This document shows, piece by piece, positions 57,887-64,000 of a stretch of 64,000 bases of DNA. The notes beneath the pieces were generated by a model. The model was not told the DNA's origin and made no database searches. It worked only from the letters and a program-made list of their open reading frames with translations. Origin of the DNA: Pseudomonas cerasi (GTDB lineage: Bacteria; Pseudomonadota; Gammaproteobacteria; Pseudomonadales; Pseudomonadaceae); NCBI RefSeq assembly GCF_900074915.1, contig NZ_LT222319.1, positions 558,001 through 622,000 of the forward strand, in the 5' to 3' direction. The translations under genes were made by a program, and so were the position numbers. How positions within the stretch are numbered: the stretch's first letter is position 1; the number at the start of each line of letters is the position of its first letter.

Positions 57887-58281
57887 TTATCGAAGGCTCT
57901 CTGCAAGCGTCCTTGCTGCGCTCGGTGGTCATCAGCCTGTTCACCTGGCGGCGTGCCGAAGCGGACGACCCGTTCGACGATGCCGAGCGCTATGGCTGGT
58001 GGGGCGACACCTACCCGGCACAGGCCAATGACCGCATTGGTTCCAGGCTGTGGCTGCTGCGCCGGGTCAGGCTGACTGCCCAGACCCAGCGCGACGCCGA
58101 GTTCTATGCCCGCGAAGCGCTCGACTGGCTGATCGAAGATGGCCAGGTCAAGCACATCAACATCCTTACCGAACAGGTTCAGAGCAACCGCCTGAACCTG
58201 GGCGTCGAGCTGGTCGTCTCGGACGGTCAGCTCGTGCGTTTCAACCCTTCTGAACAGTGGCAGGTGATTTATGCCGTTTGA
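57883..58281 (+). CDS. Baseplate wedge protein (Mu gp46-like)
   Basis: The 132-residue protein (RYGWWGDTYPAQANDRIGSR-type: ERYGWWGDTYPAQANDRIGS) matches the gp46/W family of small baseplate wedge subunits. The ATG overlaps the spike stop, and the gene overlaps the gp47-like gene by 11 nt. Confidence 0.88.
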   Translation: MIIEGSLQASLLRSVVISLFTWRRAEADDPFDDAERYGWWGDTYPAQANDRIGSRLWLLRRVRLTAQTQRDAEFYAREALDWLIEDGQVKHINILTEQVQSNRLNLGVELVVSDGQLVRFNPSEQWQVIYAV

Positions 58282-59311
58282 AACACCTACGTTACCGGCG
58301 CTGATCAACCGAACCCAGGTCGACCTCGCCGACGAAGCGCTGCGTCAGTCCGATGCGCGGGTATTGTCCCGTGCGCACAGCGGCGCGGCCTACGGTCTGT
58401 ACGGCTATCAGGACTGGATCGCCGACCAGATTCTGCCGGACACCGCCGACGAGGAAACCCTCGAGCGGCAGGCCATCCTGCGCCTGAGGCAACCGCGCAA
58501 GGTGGCACAGGCCGCTACCGGCACGGTGCGCTTTACCGCTGCAGCCGGCGCGGTGCTGGATGCGGACACTGTGCTGCAGTTCAGTGATGGACGCTTCTAC
58601 CGCGTGACCACAGGCGTCACCACGGTTGCGGGCAATAACACCACCACGGTCGAAGCAGTCGATGCCGGTGTTCTGGGTAATGCGGATGCCGGTCTGGTCA
58701 TGACTGCCGTGCAACCGGTCGAAGGCATCGACAGCACCTTCACCGTCATTGCCGACGGACTTTCCGGCGGCATCTCGCAGGAAAGTATCGAGTCGTTGCG
58801 TGCGCGTGTCGTGCGCTCCTACCGGGTCATTCCGCATGGCGGCAATCAGGATGATTACGTGACCTGGGCGCTGGAAGTGCCGGGCGTGACGCGCGCCTGG
58901 TGTGTGCGCCGGTTCATGGGGCCAGGGACTGTGGCGGTGTTCTTCATGCGTGACGACCAGGCCGATCCCATTCCTGACGCCGAGCAGCTGGCTGCGGTCG
59001 CTGCGTATATCGAGCCGCTGCGTCCGGTCACCGCAGACGTGTATGTGCTGGCGCCGGTGCAGAAACCGGTGGTCTACACCATCCGGCTCACACCGGATAC
59101 CTCCGCCGTGCGGGCGGCGGTCGAAGCGCAACTGCTGGACCTGCACAACCGTGAGGGCGGACTGGGCGAAACCCTGTTGCTCACGCATATCGCCGAAGCC
59201 ATCAGCCGCGCGACAGGCGAAACCGATCATGTGCTGGTTTCACCCGTGGCCAACGTTACTGCGGCGGCCAACCAGTTGCTCACGTTCGGGGGTATTCAAT
59301 GGTCGTCATAA
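58271..59311 (+). CDS. Baseplate protein J (Mu gp47-like)
   Basis: The 346-residue protein has the baseplate J signature (SGAAYGLYGYQDWIADQILP, then QAATGTVRFTAAAGAVLDAD and GGNQDDYVTWALEVPGVTRA). It is a wedge component that ties sheath and fibres. It overlaps the next gene by 13 nt. Confidence 0.93.
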   Translation: MPFETPTLPALINRTQVDLADEALRQSDARVLSRAHSGAAYGLYGYQDWIADQILPDTADEETLERQAILRLRQPRKVAQAATGTVRFTAAAGAVLDADTVLQFSDGRFYRVTTGVTTVAGNNTTTVEAVDAGVLGNADAGLVMTAVQPVEGIDSTFTVIADGLSGGISQESIESLRARVVRSYRVIPHGGNQDDYVTWALEVPGVTRAWCVRRFMGPGTVAVFFMRDDQADPIPDAEQLAAVAAYIEPLRPVTADVYVLAPVQKPVVYTIRLTPDTSAVRAAVEAQLLDLHNREGGLGETLLLTHIAEAISRATGETDHVLVSPVANVTAAANQLLTFGGIQWSS

Positions 59312-59898
59312 GAACTGCCGAACACTACGCCGGACAACTGCAGGCGCTGTTGCCACCTGGTCCCGCGTGGGATCCGGAGCGGGTGCCGGAATTGCAGCAG
59401 GTCATTACCGGCCTGTCCCGCGAGTTCGCACGCATCGATGGCCGCGCGTTCGACCTGCTCAACGAGATGGACCCCGCCACCGTCAGTGAGCTGGTCCCGG
59501 ACTGGGAGCGGGTGATGAACCTGCCTGACCCGTGCCTGGGGCTCAAACCCTTGTTCGCAGATCGGCGCCTGTCTGTGCGCCAGCGGCTCGTGGCGACAGG
59601 AGGGCAGAACGCAGCGTTCTACATCGACATTGCCATCAGCCAGGGCTACCCCGATGCCACTGTGACCGAGCACCGAGCGCCCCGTATGGGGCGTTCGCGT
59701 TTTGGCCAGGCGCACTTCGGCACCTGGAGCGCGCAATTCATGTGGACCCTGAACACCGGCGGGCGCCAGCGCCTGGGCCGACGCTTTGGGGCCAGCTACT
59801 GGGGAGAGCGGTTCGGGGTCAATCCCGGGCTCGCCATCGAATGTTTGATCCGTCGAGCAGCACCGGCGCACAGCGTCGAATTCGTAAACTTCAACTGA
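59299..59898 (+). CDS. DUF2313 baseplate protein (Mu gp48-like)
   Basis: The 199-residue protein (QALLPPGPAWDPERVPELQQ, WERVMNLPDPCLGL) is a DUF2313 tail component between baseplate J and the fibre, exactly as in Mu. Confidence 0.9.
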   Translation: MVVIRTAEHYAGQLQALLPPGPAWDPERVPELQQVITGLSREFARIDGRAFDLLNEMDPATVSELVPDWERVMNLPDPCLGLKPLFADRRLSVRQRLVATGGQNAAFYIDIAISQGYPDATVTEHRAPRMGRSRFGQAHFGTWSAQFMWTLNTGGRQRLGRRFGASYWGERFGVNPGLAIECLIRRAAPAHSVEFVNFN

Positions 59899-59908
59899 GG
59901 AACACAAT

Positions 59909-61783
59909 GTGGATTATCCCAAGAGTGTGCCGGGCGTAGGCTTGGCAAGCGGCAAGTTTGTAGATGAAAACCCGGCGACCGGCACCCCTGGTTCGCTGAT
60001 CCCGGCGCAGTGGGGCAACTCGGTGACGCAGGAGATCTTGAACGTGATCCTGGGGGCTGGTCTCGTACCTAACGAGGAGGATGTCACCCAGTTACATCGA
60101 GCCATTCTTGGCCTGGCAGCATCCGATTACAAAAAATCGGTGCGTTGCGCCACGACAGTTTCCATTGGGCTGAGCGGTTTGCAGACCATCGATGACGTCA
60201 CACTGGTGGCCGGTGATCGGGTGCTGGTCAAGAATCAGGATACTGCGTCGCAGAACTGGATTTATGTGGCCGCGGCAGGCGCCTGGGCTCGTGCGCAGGA
60301 TGCGAACGAAAGCACCGAATGTACGCCGGGTCATATGGTGCCGGTGCAGGCCGGCACGAAGAACGCGGGCACCGTATGGCAACTGGTCAATACGACAGTG
60401 CCGGTGCTGGGTACAACTGACCTTGCGTTCGAGCGTCTGCTGGGACGCAGTGGTGTGGCCGCAGGTGATTACACGCGGGTCAAGGTCAATAAATATGGGC
60501 AGGTGGAAGAGGGGAGCAATCCGACAACCCTCAGCGGCAATGGTATTTCGGATGTGTACACCAAGGCCGAGGCCGATCTGCGCGATCTTCAGCGGCCGCT
60601 ACGTGATTCCATTACCTATGTGGGGCTGGCCAATAACAAGCCTGATGCGCCTTACATGCGCCGTGAGTCCGATGGCGCTCTGGTTTCCCTGCAACCGAGC
60701 CTGGGATTCACTCCGGTACAACAAGGAGGGGGTACCGGTCAGCTCGACAACAAGGTGAAGATCGGCTGGTCGAATAATGGCCTCAAGGCGATGGTCGATA
60801 ATACTGACCTTGGCAATATCTGGTATGCGAACAACTTTAATCCAGCCACCAAAGCTGACTGGGGCACTACGCTGGCGTCTTATAAAATTACTGACGCTTA
60901 TACCAAGGCTGAGGTGTATGCCAAAAGCGAAGTGGATACGCGTTTGGCAACCAAAGCATTGGCTGACAGCATTACTTATGTGGGGCTGGGCAGTGGGGAT
61001 CTAGGGCAGCCCTACATGCGGCGTGCTGCTGACTCTGTCATTAGCTGGCTTCAGACAAAGTTGGGGTACACGCCCGTCCAGCAAGGTACAGGCACAGGTC
61101 AATTCAATAACGTTGTGAAGATAGGCTGGTCGGATAACGGCCTCAAACTGACCGTGGACGCTACAGACTTGGGACGCGTTTGGTATGCGGCCAACTTTGA
61201 TCCCAATGGAAAGGCCAACTGGGGGACCACGCTTGCTGCGTATGGCATCACCGACGCTTATACCAAGGCCGAGACGGATGTTCGTGACGCGCAGCGACCC
61301 ACAGCGGACTCCATAACTGTTCTCGGCTTTGCCGGTAATGACGTAAACCTGCCTTATATGCGCAGAGCCTCTGACGGTCAGGTCTATTACCTGCAACCTC
61401 GTCTTGGCTACACGCCAGTCGAGCAGGGCGGCGGTGCCAACATGTCCGCTAACAAGGTTCGCCTTGGCTACAACGGTGCCGGTAGTTTGCGCCTTCAGGT
61501 CGACAGCTCTGACTTTGGCGACATGATCAACGATCAGAATTTGCCGGCAAAGGTTGCCGCACTGGGACTCGGCGGCATCGGTTCCTATGCATTTGCACGT
61601 GTCATCAACTCCCAGGGACAGGTCAATCAGGGAGGCACGGTATCCGGCACCAACCTGATCTATAGCTCCACAAACGGTAGCGATGGCGCCTCTAACAACT
61701 CCGGGCTTATCGGCGTAGGCACTTGGCGTGCACACGGCGCTTTTTCAGGCGGCGAACGCACACTTTTTCAACGAGTTGGATAA
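59909..61783 (+). CDS. Tail fibre (receptor-binding) protein
   Basis: The 624-residue protein begins MDYPKSVPGVGLASGKFVDE, the conserved Mu gpS-like base attachment. Residues from about 105 carry YVGLANN/PYMRR-type modules. Three related modules of about 115-120 residues start near residues 233, 353 and 467 with DSITYVGL or DSITVLGF and contain PYMRR, GYTPVQQG and ITDAYTKAE. The start is GTG 59909, with GAGG 8 nt upstream; an ATG two bases earlier is out of frame and stops after 10 codons. The C-terminus has a Gly/Ser-rich segment ending GGERTLFQRVG. Fibre specificity sets the killing range. Confidence 0.9.
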   Translation: MDYPKSVPGVGLASGKFVDENPATGTPGSLIPAQWGNSVTQEILNVILGAGLVPNEEDVTQLHRAILGLAASDYKKSVRCATTVSIGLSGLQTIDDVTLVAGDRVLVKNQDTASQNWIYVAAAGAWARAQDANESTECTPGHMVPVQAGTKNAGTVWQLVNTTVPVLGTTDLAFERLLGRSGVAAGDYTRVKVNKYGQVEEGSNPTTLSGNGISDVYTKAEADLRDLQRPLRDSITYVGLANNKPDAPYMRRESDGALVSLQPSLGFTPVQQGGGTGQLDNKVKIGWSNNGLKAMVDNTDLGNIWYANNFNPATKADWGTTLASYKITDAYTKAEVYAKSEVDTRLATKALADSITYVGLGSGDLGQPYMRRAADSVISWLQTKLGYTPVQQGTGTGQFNNVVKIGWSDNGLKLTVDATDLGRVWYAANFDPNGKANWGTTLAAYGITDAYTKAETDVRDAQRPTADSITVLGFAGNDVNLPYMRRASDGQVYYLQPRLGYTPVEQGGGANMSANKVRLGYNGAGSLRLQVDSSDFGDMINDQNLPAKVAALGLGGIGSYAFARVINSQGQVNQGGTVSGTNLIYSSTNGSDGASNNSGLIGVGTWRAHGAFSGGERTLFQRVG

Positions 61784-61793
61784 AGGTATTTAT

Positions 61794-62339
61794 ATGAACA
61801 CAGTAATAAGTGCACGGAATCCTCGCTGGTCCGATCTGGCCCATACCTCCATCGTCCTGTCGGTGATTTTCGAGGAAACAAAGGACATTTTCGGTGAGGT
61901 GCCTTTTGGTGCCTCTGCCCATGACCCTGAGCCACATGGTGTAGACCTTTTCAACCGTGCAGTTGCAGGCGAGTTTGGCGAGATTCTAGAACCCACCGAG
62001 CAGATGGTTCATGCGCAAGTGATGTGCCAGCGTGGTATTTACTCGGCCGAGGTCACTGCGAAAATCAACGAATTGGTTGCCGCTCTGGATATGTTGCAAG
62101 ATGCCGTAACCTTGGGTATGGCAACTGACGATCAGCGTAAATCACTGCCTGCTGTAAAAGCCGAGCTCGACGCGCTGCGCCTGTATCGGGTGCAACTTGC
62201 CCAACTCGAGACACTGCCAGGCTATCCAATGTCGTTCGATTGGCCGGTGCCGCCTGCGACGCCATTTGTATACGTTAAACCGTCTGCGGCACCGCTGTTG
62301 TCAATAGGCGTAAGTGAAGACGAACTGCCCAAGCCATAA
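61794..62339 (+). CDS. Tail fibre assembly chaperone (Mu gpU-like)
   Basis: The 181-residue protein (MNTVISARNPRWSDLAHTSI) follows the fibre gene and has the position and length of fibre-specific chaperones, which often co-vary with the fibre C-terminus. Its ATG is 11 nt after the fibre stop. Similarity is mainly positional. Confidence 0.8.
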   Translation: MNTVISARNPRWSDLAHTSIVLSVIFEETKDIFGEVPFGASAHDPEPHGVDLFNRAVAGEFGEILEPTEQMVHAQVMCQRGIYSAEVTAKINELVAALDMLQDAVTLGMATDDQRKSLPAVKAELDALRLYRVQLAQLETLPGYPMSFDWPVPPATPFVYVKPSAAPLLSIGVSEDELPKP

Positions 62340-62366
62340 CGCCCCGCACTGACGGGGCGTTGTTTT
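62339..62366 (+). terminator. Terminator after the fibre chaperone
   Basis: The stem ACGCCCCG-CACTGA-CGGGGCGT is followed by TTGTTTT immediately at the gene end. It closes the main tail operon. Confidence 0.88.
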
Positions 62367-62450
62367 ATCTGCCGTTCAACTTGCTTTTACACAGGGGACT
62401 TTATCGGCTCAGGGGGCGGGTTAGTCCTGTAACCCCTAATAGGAGGACCT

Positions 62451-62996
62451 ATGCCTATCAACCAGCAACAACTACTGCAAATCCTCCCCAACGCCGGCCC
62501 TAAAGCCGGCGTTTTCGTTCCTGCTCTCAACACCGCCATGGCCCGGTACGCCATCGACACTCGCCTGCGTATCGCCGCGTTCATCGCTCAGATAGGGCAT
62601 GAGTCCGGGCAGCTTCGTTATGTGCGCGAGCTGGGTAGCGACAGCTATCTGGCCAAGTACGACACGGGCCAGTTGGCGCTGCGTTTGGGCAATACGCCAG
62701 AGGCAGATGGCGACGGTCAGTTGTATAGGGGCCGTGGGCTGATTCAGGTGACGGGGCGGACCAACTACGAGGCGTGCGGGGAGGCGCTCGGACTGGACTT
62801 GCTTGCCCAGCCGCAACTGCTCGAACAACCCGACCACGCGGCCATGTCGGCGGCATGGTTCTGGGACCGGGCCAACCTCAATGCGCTGGCAGACAAGGGT
62901 GATTTTCTGATGATCACCCGCCGCATCAACGGCGGTACCAACGGCCTGGCGGATCGGCAGGCGCTTTACCAGCGGGCATTGGAGGTGCTGCCGTGA
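62451..62996 (+). CDS. GH19 endolysin
   Basis: The 181-residue protein is a glycoside hydrolase 19 (chitinase/lysozyme) family endolysin that cuts peptidoglycan glycan strands to release particles. It has the FIAQIGHESGQLRYVRELGS active-site block and YRGRGLIQVTGRTNYEACGE. No signal peptide is present, so it needs a holin. The ATG at 62451 follows AGGAGG, and the 3' end overlaps the spanin gene. Confidence 0.92.
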   Translation: MPINQQQLLQILPNAGPKAGVFVPALNTAMARYAIDTRLRIAAFIAQIGHESGQLRYVRELGSDSYLAKYDTGQLALRLGNTPEADGDGQLYRGRGLIQVTGRTNYEACGEALGLDLLAQPQLLEQPDHAAMSAAWFWDRANLNALADKGDFLMITRRINGGTNGLADRQALYQRALEVLP

Positions 62997-63505
62997 AAGT
63001 GCTGGATATGCGATTCCTGATCCTCGCATTCGTGCTGGGGTCAGGGCTGGGTACATGGGCCGCCTGGAAATGGCAGGCGGCCCGCTATGGCCTGCAACTG
63101 TCCGCGCAACAGCTGACGTGGCAGCGCGAGCGCGAGCAGGCGGCGCTGGCGCTCGTCGACTGGCAGAACGCCGAGCAGGCACAACGACGGGCGCTGGAAG
63201 TCCGTTTGCACACCAACGATACAACCATCCACAAGGAGTTGAGCGATGCACAGACTGCTCAGGCTCGTTTGCGTGATCGCCTGGCTACCGCTGATTTGCG
63301 GTTGTCAGTCCTCCTCGCCAACAGTCCCGCCAACCGTGATGGCATGCCAGCCGGCACCGATACCGGCGGCGTGGTTCATGGAAGCTCGCGAGGCGAACTT
63401 GACCCAGCGGCTGCTGGACGAATTGTCGCCATCACCGACTACGGCGATCAGGGATTGATCGCTTTGAAGGCCTGCCAAGCCTACGTGCGCGAGATTGCGC
63501 ACTGA
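62993..63505 (+). CDS. Inner-membrane spanin (Rz-like)
   Basis: The 170-residue protein has an N-terminal membrane anchor (MRFLILAFVLGSGLGTWAAW) and a periplasmic coiled coil (ERQAALALVDWQNAEQAQR type), as in i-spanins. An o-spanin gene is nested within it in another frame. It overlaps the endolysin gene by 4 nt (GTG 62993; an ATG at 63008 is a possible alternative start). It completes the lysis cassette. Confidence 0.85.
   Translation: MKVLDMRFLILAFVLGSGLGTWAAWKWQAARYGLQLSAQQLTWQREREQAALALVDWQNAEQAQRRALEVRLHTNDTTIHKELSDAQTAQARLRDRLATADLRLSVLLANSPANRDGMPAGTDTGGVVHGSSRGELDPAAAGRIVAITDYGDQGLIALKACQAYVREIAH
63246..63458 (+). CDS. Outer-membrane spanin lipoprotein (Rz1-like), nested in Rz
   Basis: The 70-residue protein is encoded in another frame inside the Rz gene. 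The signal peptide ends in a lipobox (LICGC), so Cys would be lipidated. The mature part is Pro-rich (SSPTVPPTVMACQPAPIPAA), typical of Rz1. The nested arrangement is the classic lambda and P2 layout. Confidence 0.85.
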   Translation: MHRLLRLVCVIAWLPLICGCQSSSPTVPPTVMACQPAPIPAAWFMEAREANLTQRLLDELSPSPTTAIRD

Positions 63506-63914
63506 TGTTCCTCTCGGCTCCCCACCCTCGGCCATCGTGCCCCTGCCTCAATCCCGCCTCCGCAAGGAGGCGCGGCCCTCTTTTCAGCCTTTAACCGCTT
63601 TTCAATCGGCGCAGCCCGGTACATTCATATTGCACCGGCCGATTCGGTACGCTAATGTCCTGAAACGTACCGATGAGACCCCTTCCGTGACGACAGTCAG
63701 CAAGCTTTTGATGCGCGTTATCAAGGCTCACGCCCGTTGGCGTTGGCGCGCCTGACTATTTCCTTGCCGGCCCTGCCGGTCCCGTACCTGTATGCCTTCG
63801 ATTTTGTGATGTTTTTCTCCGTCCCCCGGCCTTATGGCTGACGAGGGGATGCATGAGTGAAGCAGAATCCGGAAGGCCTGAATCAAGTCAGTAAATCAAA
63901 AGGTTGATAGCAAA
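63506..63914 (+). promoter_or_regulatory. trpG upstream region
   Basis: This stretch between the spanin genes and trpG holds no other gene. It contains a Trp leader (63711-63755), a GCCGGCCCTGCCGG hairpin at 63766-63779, a TTTTTCTCC stretch near 63814, and an AAGG sequence about 9-12 nt before trpG. It presumably includes the promoter of trpGDC. Confidence 0.6.
63711..63755 (+). CDS. Candidate trpG leader peptide (TrpL)
   Basis: The 14-residue peptide MRVIKAHARWRWRA is a near copy (12 of 14 residues) of the peptide ending gph before trpE. Both have Trp-Arg-Trp near the end and are followed by a GCCGGC-type hairpin. This copy is not part of a longer gene, supporting a leader function. It is likely to act in attenuation of trpGDC by stalling at the Trp codons when charged tRNA-Trp is scarce. 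Confidence 0.65.
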   Translation: MRVIKAHARWRWRA

Positions 63915-64000
63915 ATGCTGCTGATGATCGATAACTACGATTCGTTTACCTACAACGTCGTGCAGTACTTTGGTGAGCTGGGGGCAGACGTCAAAGTCAT
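63915..64000 (+). CDS. trpG: Anthranilate synthase component II, partial
   Basis: The frame from the ATG at 63915 reads [20 protein letters not shown] and leaves the window. This is the glutamine amidotransferase subunit that supplies ammonia to TrpE. It confirms that the tailocin sits between trpE and trpG. Confidence 0.95.
   Translation, partial: MLLMIDNYDSFTYNVVQYFGELGADVKV

Noticed and set aside
44907..63505. Intact Mu-like prophage
   Set aside because: No transposase, repressor Ner, portal, capsid or terminase genes are present. Only regulatory, lysis and tail genes remain, and the site is the fixed trpE-trpG locus.

Overview
The window comes from a fluorescent pseudomonad, almost certainly the Pseudomonas syringae group. 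The grounds are the gene order rpoD-dnaG-rpsU-tsaD, the agt-rpe-gph-trpE block, the Pseudomonas-type estA, glpE and amgK-murU genes, REP-type intergenic repeats, and a Mu-derived R-type tailocin placed between trpE and trpG, the arrangement described for P. syringae. Species is inferred from content and order; no database search was run.

Layout. (1) 1-3900 is accessory DNA: a partial CHAT-like (caspase-fold) gene leaving the left edge, a neighbour cut by an IS21-family element (588-3159), then a tRNA boundary. That boundary holds a tRNA-Ile(CAT) gene interrupted by a 244-nt group I intron, next to a second tRNA-Ile(CAT) that breaks off in its T arm. (2) 3911-28191 is core chromosome: a PAS-GGDEF-EAL protein, rpoD, dnaG, rpsU, tsaD, plsY, folB-folK, cca, the spoVR-yeaH-prkA stress cluster, glpE, and the apaH-apaG-rsmA-pdxA-surA-lptD series. 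(3) 28321-42666 is also core: amgK-murU (cell-wall recycling), djlA, a DUF3530 protein, the agtSR two-component system with the agtABCD-type ABC transporter, then rpe, gph and trpE. (4) 42879-44801 is the autotransporter esterase estA.

(5) 44907-63505 is a complete tailocin cluster. Its regulators are a PrtN-like activator, a DUF1654 protein behind a LexA box, and a PrtR/CI-like S24 repressor with repeated ATAC-N5-GTAT dyads. A Com-like zinc finger and a GH5-type glycoside hydrolase follow, 2 nt apart. Then come small membrane proteins and a Mu-order tail module (gp37-38-L-M-41-42-N-P-45-46-47-48-S-U), ending in a GH19 endolysin and nested Rz/Rz1 spanins. No capsid, terminase, integrase or transposase gene is present, so this is a contractile bacteriocin and not a prophage. 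(6) The window ends in trpG, preceded by a second Trp-rich leader peptide that closely matches the 3' end of gph upstream of trpE.

The strongest unexpected findings are the group I intron in the tRNA-Ile(CAT) anticodon loop beside a broken tRNA of the same anticodon; the com-GH5 pair, where Mu has com-mom; and the paired trp leaders flanking the tailocin.
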